A stretch of 6,697 nucleotides of DNA from contig CALYTA010000061.1 of the NCBI GenBank assembly GCA_945486175.1, positions 1 to 6,697 of the forward strand. Reading direction: 5' to 3'. The notes beneath the pieces were generated by a model, which saw only the letters and a list, made by a program, of their open reading frames with translations, did not search any database and was not told the origin of the DNA. The DNA comes from an uncultured Clostridia bacterium. Its GTDB lineage: Bacteria > Bacillota > Clostridia > Oscillospirales > Butyricicoccaceae. Positions 1-3,865 of this stretch are shown piece after piece; within the stretch, counting starts at the first letter, position 1, and every line of letters begins with the position of its first letter. The position numbers and the translations under genes are program-made.

Positions 1-26
1 GAGGGCTGCGCATAAAAATGGCCCTC
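1..26. other. Short inverted repeat upstream of the propeller gene
   Basis: Bases 1-6 (GAGGGC) are the exact reverse complement of bases 21-26 (GCCCTC), with a 14-base loop between. It lies just before the ribosome binding site of the next gene and has no T-run after it. It could be a hairpin in the 5' untranslated RNA or the end of a structure cut by the window edge. No function can be assigned. Confidence 0.3.
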
Positions 27-46
27 TGAAAAAGTGAGGAGAACCA

Positions 47-1297
47 ATGGCAACAGGAAGAGAAAGAAACGGGAAAATTGCGGTGCTGTGCGGCACGGTC
101 GTGGTTGTCGCGGTCATCGCAGTCGCAATGTTCATCGGTATGAGCAAAAGCGGCGCTACGGATAAAATGACATCGGCACAGATGGCGTGTGGTGAGAACC
201 ATGTCCTGGTTGTCGATGCGGCGGGCGATGTGTATGCATGGGGCCACAACCTCAAGGGTGAGCTGGGCGATGTGACCTGCGACAATAAGTCCGAACCGGT
301 AAAAATTGAAGTGCCGGGCAAGGTTGTCCAGGTTGCAGCGGGCGATGAGCTGTCGTTTGCGCTGTGCAAAAACGGCGACCTGTACGCGTGGGGCAACAAC
401 GAGAGCTACCAGATGGGCGACGGCATGAATATCAGCCGCATGGAGCCGGAGAAGGTCATGGAGGATGTCAAGGCGATTGCCGCGGGCAGCTACCATGCAC
501 TGGCGATCAAAAAAGACAACGCCCTGTATGTCTGGGGCAGAAACAAGGACGGCGCACTCGGCATTTCCGAGAGCGAATGTGACCAGACGGATGAGAACGG
601 CTATGCCTGCCAGTCCACAGCGGTCAAGCTGATGGACGATGTCAAGGCGATTTCCGCCGGCCTGGATTACTCCATGGCAGTCACCTCTGACGGAACGCTG
701 TACGCATGGGGCCACAATGTCGAAGGACAGCTCGGACTGGCGAAGGCAGACAGCACCAATGCCGACGGCCAGCCGTACCAGTCCGTACCGGCGAAGGTGA
801 TGGACGACGTGAGCGAGGTCGCATGCGGCGAGCGCTATCAGGCGCTTGCACTGACGACAAACGGCGACCTGTATTGCTGGGGCAATGCCAGCGTCGGCTC
901 GGTCGGCACGCGCGAAGTGGATGACACCGAGAATATGATCCAGACACAGCCGCTGAAAATTATGAGCGATGTCAGCGAAATTTCGGCAGGCAGCGCACAC
1001 AGCCTTGCGCTCAGAAATGACGGCACGCTGTACACCTGGGGTGTCAACAATTACGGCCAGATCGGCATCAAGAAGGGCGAATTCCAGTATGCCATCGGTG
1101 AGGAAGCGATTTACTGCCAGGCGACACCAGTGAAGCTCGCGGAGAATGTCGAAGCGATTGCGGCGGGCGGCTTCATGAGCCTGTACCGTTCATCGGACGG
1201 CGTTCTGAAAAGCGTCGGCTGCAACCTGTACGGACAGCTGGGCATCGGCTCGGAGGAAAGCTCGATTTCCACACCGCATGCAGTTTATCTCAAGTAA
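47..1297 (+). CDS. Membrane-anchored RCC1-repeat seven-bladed propeller protein
   Basis: This 416-residue protein starts with a short charged stretch (residues 4-10) and one hydrophobic segment at about 11-31, with no clear cleavage site, so it is probably a type II membrane anchor with the rest outside the cell. The remainder is a chain of RCC1-type repeats. The signature [LV]Y-x-W-G-x-N occurs near residues 62, 112, 160, 218, 275 and 328, and a degenerate copy (LKSVG) near 387. Most copies are followed by a GQLG-like turn and preceded by an A-A/C-G-x-x-x-x-x-A-L strand. Seven repeats spaced 48-59 residues apart match the blade number of eukaryotic RCC1. In bacteria such repeats occur in many surface or secreted proteins of unknown role, and no catalytic domain is attached here. 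The start is supported by GAGGAG about five bases upstream. A ligand- or protein-binding role is likely; the partner is unknown. Confidence 0.9.
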   Translation: MATGRERNGKIAVLCGTVVVVAVIAVAMFIGMSKSGATDKMTSAQMACGENHVLVVDAAGDVYAWGHNLKGELGDVTCDNKSEPVKIEVPGKVVQVAAGDELSFALCKNGDLYAWGNNESYQMGDGMNISRMEPEKVMEDVKAIAAGSYHALAIKKDNALYVWGRNKDGALGISESECDQTDENGYACQSTAVKLMDDVKAISAGLDYSMAVTSDGTLYAWGHNVEGQLGLAKADSTNADGQPYQSVPAKVMDDVSEVACGERYQALALTTNGDLYCWGNASVGSVGTREVDDTENMIQTQPLKIMSDVSEISAGSAHSLALRNDGTLYTWGVNNYGQIGIKKGEFQYAIGEEAIYCQATPVKLAENVEAIAAGGFMSLYRSSDGVLKSVGCNLYGQLGIGSEESSISTPHAVYLK

Positions 1298-1315
1298 ATA
1301 CAGAACAGACCGCAG

Positions 1316-1350
1316 GCCTCCGGCACGCAGCAGCGTGCCGGAGGCTTTTT
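1316..1350 (+). terminator. Rho-independent terminator of the propeller gene
   Basis: Bases 1316-1328 pair perfectly with 1333-1345 (13 base pairs, GC-rich, loop AGCA), followed directly by five T's. It lies 18 bases after the propeller stop codon, so that gene's transcript should end here. Confidence 0.93.
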
Positions 1351-1551
1351 CATAATCTGTTCAGGATTTACCCAGGACAGAAAAACAATAAAACAAGCAT
1401 ATAAACATATAAAAACTGCCCGGAAAAGCACAAAAACGAAAAAACAGACCGCTGGGAGGCGTTCCGGAGCGTAACAGCAAGAAAGTAAAAGAATCGGGAA
1501 GCGCAGCGGGAAATTGCCGGAAAAAAAGCCAATTCTTTCGCAACAAATTTA
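1351..1551. other. Gene-free spacer
   Basis: About 200 bases, A-rich and purine-rich on the + strand. I see no ribosome binding site plus start codon leading to a convincing protein, no RNA gene and no repeat. A 65-codon minus-strand frame covers it but has no supporting signals. The spacer sits between a terminator and the next promoter. Confidence 0.6.
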
Positions 1552-1553
1552 TA

Positions 1554-1580
1554 TTCAAAATCGGGTTTTCACACTATAAT
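1554..1580 (+). promoter_or_regulatory. Promoter of the tandem small-peptide operon
   Basis: A perfect -10 box TATAAT lies at 1575-1580. The -35 is weak: TTCAAA at 1554-1559 with a 15-base spacer, or TATTCA at 1552-1557 with 17 bases. Transcription would begin near 1587, giving a leader of about 70 bases before the first small gene. A weak -35 beside a perfect -10 is compatible with an activator, but nothing here proves one. Confidence 0.65.
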
Positions 1581-1598
1581 AAAGCCACAAAAACAAAG

Positions 1599-1619
1599 AG
1601 GGAACACAAAGGGTTCCCT
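1599..1619 (+). promoter_or_regulatory. Hairpin at the 5' end of the small-peptide mRNA
   Basis: AGGGAAC (1599-1605) pairs with GTTCCCT (1613-1619) around a 7-base loop. It begins about 12 bases after the predicted transcription start and ends 27 bases before the first SD. There is no T-run, so it is not a terminator. A 5' stem that protects the RNA or binds a factor fits its position; that role is inferred. Confidence 0.55.
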
Positions 1620-1657
1620 AATCACGACAGCGAACCGATACGAAAAGAGGGATTCTG

Positions 1658-1774
1658 ATGACTGCTGTTATGACACTGATTCTTGTTATTTTACCGTGTG
1701 TCGGCATGATTCCGGCACATATGGCCGCCCGGCTTCCGATGTATGAGGAAGAATTCGATTATCTGGTATTTTGA
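1658..1774 (+). CDS. Small hydrophobic peptide A, first of three tandem paralogues
   Basis: A 38-residue peptide that I do not recognise. Residues 3-20 form a hydrophobic stretch with no Lys or Arg, enough for one membrane helix broken by Pro13. The tail (29-38) is acidic and aromatic, with E30-E32, D34, Y29, Y35 and a hydrophobic end. Aligned without gaps to peptide B it is identical at 15 of the first 27 residues, including Leu12-Pro13, Val15-Gly16-Met17, Pro19, His21-Met22-Ala23 and Leu26-Pro27. The SD AGAGGG lies about six bases before the ATG. The ATG at Met5 is less likely, because the first ATG aligns with the starts of B and C. This is the only copy with a cysteine (Cys14). The missing basic N-terminus argues against an ordinary signal peptide. 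The function could be a small membrane protein, a secreted or signalling peptide, or a toxin. Confidence 0.7.
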   Translation: MTAVMTLILVILPCVGMIPAHMAARLPMYEEEFDYLVF

Positions 1775-1792
1775 TAGAAAGAGGAATGAACG

Positions 1793-1903
1793 ATGACAAT
1801 TCTGACTACTGTGCTGCTGCTTGCACTGCCGCTCGTCGGCATGGTTCCGGTTCACATGGCAAATACGCTGCCCGCACCGGAAGAAGTATATGACATGAGA
1901 TAA
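1793..1903 (+). CDS. Small hydrophobic peptide B, second of three tandem paralogues
   Basis: A 36-residue peptide, 18 bases after the stop of peptide A. Residues 3-20 are strongly hydrophobic, with a Leu run at 8-10. Leu12-Pro13-Leu14-Val15-Gly16-Met17 and His21-Met22-Ala23 match the same positions in A. The tail is shorter, Pro-rich and acidic (Pro27, Pro29, E30, E31, Y33, D34), with Arg36 last. GAGGA at 1781-1785 lies seven bases before the ATG. Another ATG at 1786 touches the SD, is out of frame and gives a sequence unrelated to A or C, so I rejected it. A and B use different codons for several identical residues (Thr2, Thr6, Leu9, Leu12, His21, Ala23, Leu26, Pro27), so the amino-acid sequence appears to be under selection. 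Function unknown. Confidence 0.72.
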   Translation: MTILTTVLLLALPLVGMVPVHMANTLPAPEEVYDMR

Positions 1904-1940
1904 TAACCATTTTTGTTTCCATGATACGGAGGGGAATACA

Positions 1941-2057
1941 ATGACAATCCGGATGACTGCACTGCTGATTATCCTGCCGCTTGCCGGCATGGTTGAAGAG
2001 CACAACAGCCTGGTACCTGCAATTCCGGCAGAGTCCACCGGCTATGATTACCGCTGA
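1941..2057 (+). CDS. Small hydrophobic peptide C, third of three tandem paralogues
   Basis: A 38-residue peptide, 37 bases after the stop of B, with the best ribosome binding site of the three (GGAGGGG at 1928-1934, six bases before the ATG). It is the most diverged copy. The first 18 residues follow the family pattern, with Met1-Thr2-Ile3, Thr6, Leu8-Leu9, Leu12-Pro13-Leu14 and Gly16-Met17-Val18. Glu19-Glu20 then interrupts the hydrophobic stretch before the conserved His21. The tail ends in Tyr-Asp-Tyr-Arg and has two further prolines (26, 29). Arg4 gives it a basic residue near the N-terminus that A and B lack. It matches B at 13 of the first 21 positions and A at 11. Its shorter hydrophobic segment suggests that a membrane-spanning role may not be shared by all three. 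Confidence 0.7.
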   Translation: MTIRMTALLIILPLAGMVEEHNSLVPAIPAESTGYDYR

Positions 2058-2093
2058 CACCACCTTTTCTGAATATACACATAGTTTCTCCGC

Positions 2094-2127
2094 AAAAACC
2101 GCAGGCTGAAGGGAACCTGCGGTTTTT
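2094..2127. terminator. Terminator of the small-peptide operon (both orientations)
   Basis: Bases 2094-2105 pair perfectly with 2116-2127 (12 base pairs, 10-base loop). The stem begins with five A's and ends with five T's, so it can work in both directions. It lies 36 bases after peptide C and would end that transcript; it could also back up the minus-strand rubrerythrin terminator. Confidence 0.85.
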
Positions 2128-2143
2128 GTGTTTTCCGGACAGG

Positions 2144-2177
2144 AAAAAAGAGGGGACAGGCATGTGCCTGTCCCCTC
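2144..2177 (-). terminator. Rho-independent terminator of the rrf2-rubrerythrin operon
   Basis: Bases 2150-2161 pair perfectly with 2166-2177 (12 base pairs, loop ATGT). On the minus strand the stem is followed by six T's (A's at 2144-2149). It starts 30 bases after the rubrerythrin stop codon. Confidence 0.92.
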
Positions 2178-2207
2178 CGGAAGTCAGATTTCAGATGTGA
2201 GTGAAAC

Positions 2208-2750
2208 TCAGCCGAAGTAACGCTTCAGCAGGCCCTCGAAAGCCTTGCCGTGGCGAGCCTCGTCGCGAGCCATCTCATGAACGGTGTCATGGATTGCATC
2301 GAGGTTAGCAGCCTTAGCGCGCTTAGCCAGATCGAACTTGCCAGCGGTTGCGCCGTTCTCAGCGTCAACACGCATCTCGAGGTTCTTCTTGGTGGAGTCG
2401 GTTACGACTTCGCCCAGCAACTCTGCGAACTTGGCAGCGTGCTCAGCCTCTTCGTAAGCAGCCTTTTCCCAGTACAGGCCGATTTCCGGATAGCCTTCTC
2501 TGTGGGCAACGCGAGCCATAGCCAGGTACATGCCGACTTCAGAGCACTCGCCCTCGAAGTTTGCGCGCAGGTCAGCGAGAATGTCTTCGCTTACGCCCTG
2601 TGCAACGCCGACAACATGCTCAGCTGCCCAGGTCTTCTCGCCGGACTGCTCGGTGAACTTCTCAGCCGGAGCATGGCAGATCGGGCACTCTGCCGGAGCT
2701 GCGTCGCCTTCATGGACATAACCACATACAGAACATACAAACTTTGCCAT
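2208..2750 (-). CDS. rbr: Rubrerythrin with N-terminal rubredoxin domain (reverse-rubrerythrin type)
   Basis: This 180-residue protein has a rubredoxin-like iron site at the N-terminus (C6-x2-C9 and C22-x2-C25) followed by a ferritin-like four-helix diiron domain at about 55-180. The diiron motifs E101-x-x-H104 and E164-x-x-H167 are visible, and E68 and E131 are likely further ligands. Classical rubrerythrins carry the rubredoxin at the C-terminus. This reversed order is known from clostridia, where such proteins reduce hydrogen peroxide (and oxygen) to water using electrons from NADH through a reductase and rubredoxin. It is cytoplasmic, and the length is normal. The ATG is supported by AGGAGG nine bases upstream. 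It lies 21 bases after the stop of the Rrf2 gene with a terminator downstream and no obvious promoter of its own, so the two are probably co-transcribed and controlled by that regulator. Confidence 0.95.
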   Translation of the reverse strand: MAKFVCSVCGYVHEGDAAPAECPICHAPAEKFTEQSGEKTWAAEHVVGVAQGVSEDILADLRANFEGECSEVGMYLAMARVAHREGYPEIGLYWEKAAYEEAEHAAKFAELLGEVVTDSTKKNLEMRVDAENGATAGKFDLAKRAKAANLDAIHDTVHEMARDEARHGKAFEGLLKRYFG

Positions 2751-2771
2751 AATTGTGTTCCTCCTGAATCC

Positions 2772-3197
2772 TTATTGTTTTGATGAATGTTGAGTCTCGG
2801 GAAGAAACTGTTCCAGAGACAATTCGTACAGTTTGGTGCGGATATCCTGGTTAATGGTGCCGAATATCCGGTGAAACGTGCACTCCTTCTTCTGTGCCAC
2901 ACGGCTGCAGTCGAATTCGGTGCTGAGACAATGGTTGATTTCGATGGGGCCGTCGATTTCTTCGATGATTTCACCCAGGGAAATCTGTCCGGCGGGACGC
3001 GCGAGTTCATATCCGCCGCTGACGCCTTTATAGGATGCGGTCAGCCCGGCCTGTGTCAGCCGGCGCAGGATTTTCAGTGCGAACCGGATGGGAACACCGC
3101 TCTCGTCTGATATTTGTTTGGCGCTGATTTTGCAGCCATGTTCAGCCAGACAATACATGATGCGGATTGCATAATCCGCTTCGTGCGTGATACGCAT
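2772..3197 (-). CDS. Rrf2-family transcriptional regulator with cysteine cluster
   Basis: A 141-residue DNA-binding protein of the Rrf2 (IscR, NsrR, CymR) family. The N-terminus has the usual winged-helix opening (M-R-I-T-x-E-A-D-Y-A-I-R), a helix-turn-helix at about 25-50 (S-A-K-Q-I-S then V-P-x-R-F-A-L-K-I-L), and the wing Y-K-G-V-S-G-G-Y-E-L-A-R-P at 56-68. Three cysteines, C90, C97 and C106 (spacing x6 and x8), sit where Rrf2 proteins that bind an Fe-S cluster carry their ligands. CymR-type members lack them, so redox, iron or nitric-oxide sensing is likely. The frame is open upstream to about 3242, but that part overlaps the promoter. The ATG at 3197 has GGAGG six bases upstream and gives the normal family start. 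It is first in an operon with the rubrerythrin gene and probably represses both. Confidence 0.93.
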   Translation of the reverse strand: MRITHEADYAIRIMYCLAEHGCKISAKQISDESGVPIRFALKILRRLTQAGLTASYKGVSGGYELARPAGQISLGEIIEEIDGPIEINHCLSTEFDCSRVAQKKECTFHRIFGTINQDIRTKLYELSLEQFLPETQHSSKQ

Positions 3198-3223
3198 GGT
3201 GTACCTCCGAACCTTTCCTTTGT

Positions 3224-3235
3224 CTATGGCTATAG
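3224..3235. promoter_or_regulatory. Palindrome CTAT-N4-ATAG over the -10 and start site of rrf2
   Basis: CTAT (3224-3227) and ATAG (3232-3235) form a perfect inverted repeat with a 4-base centre. It overlaps the -10 box and the predicted start of the rrf2 transcript, a position where a bound regulator would repress. The half-sites are short, so chance is possible. Confidence 0.35.
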
Positions 3236-3262
3236 TATACATTTGCGCTCCAAAATTGTCAA
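3234..3262 (-). promoter_or_regulatory. Promoter of the rrf2-rubrerythrin operon
   Basis: On the minus strand, TTGACA (3257-3262) and TATACT (3234-3239) are separated by exactly 17 bases. The -35 is perfect and the -10 differs from consensus at one position. Transcription would begin near 3227, giving a leader of about 30 bases before the ATG at 3197. So strong a promoter fits a gene pair held down by a repressor. Confidence 0.88.
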
Positions 3263-3277
3263 GTAATAATCATTACT
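3262..3277. promoter_or_regulatory. Palindrome AGTAAT-N4-ATTACT next to the rrf2 -35 box
   Basis: AGTAAT (3262-3267) and ATTACT (3272-3277) are perfect inverted repeats around a 4-base centre. They abut the -35 box of the rrf2 promoter and overlap it by one base. Autoregulation is common among Rrf2 proteins, so this is a candidate operator. It does not match an Rrf2-family consensus I can quote. Confidence 0.45.
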
Positions 3278-3298
3278 ATTTTTAAAATTTTTGTCGGG

Positions 3299-3360
3299 AT
3301 AAAAAACCTTGAAAAAATGCAAAAAAAACAATTGACATTTTGGGGACGTTCTATTATAAT
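3299..3360 (+). promoter_or_regulatory. Consensus promoter with A-tract upstream element for the tRNA-Leu cluster
   Basis: TTGACA (3332-3337) and TATAAT (3355-3360) are both perfect and 17 bases apart. Upstream, at about 3299-3330, are several A-tracts, including eight A's, resembling an UP element. Transcription would start near 3367. A promoter this strong is expected for stable RNA genes. It is back-to-back with the rrf2 promoter. Confidence 0.92.
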
Positions 3361-3386
3361 ATAACTCGTCGCTAAGAGATGCGGCA

Positions 3387-3426
3387 GCAAAATCGAATGT
3401 AAGTTCGGTTTTTCCCCTCGATTTGC
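3387..3426 (+). other. Leader hairpin before the first tRNA
   Basis: In the roughly 75-base leader between the transcription start and the first tRNA, GCAAAATCGA (3387-3396) can pair with TCGATTTGC (3418-3426), leaving one bulged A and a loop of about 21 bases. It may guide 5' processing of the tRNA precursor or simply be incidental. Confidence 0.3.
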
Positions 3427-3442
3427 TCATACAACTCAACAT

Positions 3443-3525
3443 GCGACTGTGGCGGAATAGGCAGACGCGCACGTTTGAGGGGCGTGTGGGCAACCGTACC
3501 GGTTCAAGTCCGGTCAGTCGCACCA
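3443..3525 (+). tRNA. tRNA-Leu (anticodon GAG)
   Basis: This is a full cloverleaf. The acceptor GCGACTG pairs with CAGTCGC (3515-3521), and A3522 is followed by an encoded CCA (3523-3525). The anticodon stem CACGT/GCGTG (3470-3474, 3482-3486) holds a 7-base loop with U33 and anticodon GAG at 3477-3479. The T-arm ACCGG/CCGGT (3498-3502, 3510-3514) carries the TTCAAGT loop. The long variable arm (3487-3497) marks a class II tRNA. It reads CUC and CUU leucine codons. Confidence 0.96.
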
Positions 3526-3529
3526 ATAT

Positions 3530-3615
3530 GCAGATGTGGCGGAATGGCAGACGCGCTAGTTTCAGGTACTAGTGTTCGCAAGGACATGGGGGTTCAAGTC
3601 CCCCCATCTGCACCA
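3530..3615 (+). tRNA. tRNA-Leu (anticodon CAG), copy 1
   Basis: The acceptor GCAGATG pairs with CATCTGC (3605-3611), followed by A3612 and an encoded CCA. The anticodon stem CTAGT/ACTAG encloses the loop TTCAGGT, giving anticodon CAG at 3563-3565. The long variable arm forms a 5-base-pair stem with a GCAA loop, as in class II leucine tRNAs. It reads CUG, a very common codon in the genes of this window. It lies four bases after the tRNA-Leu(GAG) CCA, so the two are one transcript. Confidence 0.97.
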
Positions 3616-3616
3616 C

Positions 3617-3660
3617 ATCGGAGCGAGGCAAGCGCTTTGCTCCGATATTCTTTTCTTTTT
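3617..3660 (+). terminator. Terminator-like hairpin between the two tRNA-Leu(CAG) genes
   Basis: ATCGGAGC (3617-3624) pairs with GCTCCGAT (3639-3646). Inner pairs, including two G-U, extend the stem to 13 around the loop AAGC. A T-rich stretch interrupted by C's (to about 3660) follows. It begins two bases after the first CAG tRNA and is probably a terminator, perhaps a partial one. Confidence 0.7.
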
Positions 3661-3736
3661 ATGCGGATCAGGCGATATGCCCCGCCTCGGCTGTCTTTGC
3701 CGTGTAAAAATAAGAGACATCAATTCAATATGGCAT

Positions 3737-3822
3737 GCAGATGTGGCGGAATGGCAGACGCGCTAGTTTCAGGTACTAGTGTTCGCAAGGACATGGGGGT
3801 TCAAGTCCCCCCATCTGCACCA
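3737..3822 (+). tRNA. tRNA-Leu (anticodon CAG), copy 2
   Basis: It is identical over all 86 bases to the copy at 3530-3615, with anticodon CAG at 3770-3772 and an encoded CCA at 3820-3822. It lies 121 bases after copy 1, beyond a terminator-like hairpin. I see no convincing promoter in the gap, so it is either expressed by readthrough or from a non-consensus start. Four bases downstream is a strong terminator. Confidence 0.97.
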
Positions 3823-3825
3823 TGC

Positions 3826-3862
3826 AAAAAAGAACTTCAACCAACGGTTGAAGTTCTTTTTT
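3826..3862. terminator. Bidirectional terminator between tRNA cluster and germination operon
   Basis: Bases 3826-3842 pair perfectly with 3846-3862 (17 base pairs, loop AAC). The stem starts with six A's and ends with six T's, so it gives a U-run in either direction. It ends the tRNA transcript and, on the minus strand, lies three bases after the gerB-type stop codon. Confidence 0.95.
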
Positions 3863-3865
3863 CGT

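Larger units (their letters stand above)
3528..3822 (+). repeat. 88-base direct repeat containing the duplicated tRNA
   Basis: Bases 3528-3615 and 3735-3822 are identical: the whole tRNA-Leu(CAG) gene plus two bases upstream. The match stops at the CCA end, and the flanks are unrelated. The spacing between repeat starts is 207 bases. Confidence 0.9.

Noticed and set aside
1361..1558. 65-codon minus-strand frame rich in Phe and Leu
   Set aside because: No SD site, no family resemblance, and the composition is that of A-rich non-coding DNA read in reverse.
1786..1893. Alternative ATG at 1786 giving an overlapping 35-codon frame
   Set aside because: It directly abuts the SD with no spacing, and its product does not resemble peptides A or C, unlike the frame starting at 1793.
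1691..2038. 115-codon minus-strand frame, and an overlapping 85-codon one at 1806-2063
   Set aside because: They are the antisense of the three small plus-strand genes. The repeated motifs in them mirror the plus-strand repeats. The plus frames have an SD at each start, a promoter, a matching terminator and synonymous differences; the minus frames have none of these.
1658..2057. Small peptides considered as AgrD-type autoinducer precursors
   Set aside because: Only peptide A has a cysteine, there is no conserved Cys or Ser for a thiolactone, and no AgrB, AgrC or AgrA gene is nearby.
2250..2783. 177-codon plus-strand frame opposite rubrerythrin
   Set aside because: It is antisense to a protein with all metal-binding motifs intact, so it is a codon-bias shadow.
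3198..3242. Longer start for the Rrf2 protein (156 residues from about 3242)
   Set aside because: The extension would run through the -10 box and the predicted transcription start. The ATG at 3197 has a well-spaced GGAGG and the family's normal N-terminus.
3230..3526. 98-codon minus-strand frame
   Set aside because: It begins in the antisense of tRNA-Leu(GAG) and runs through two promoters. There is no independent support.
3528..3822. Direct repeats considered as a CRISPR array
   Set aside because: There are only two units, 88 bases long, each a complete tRNA cloverleaf with an encoded CCA; no cas gene is present.
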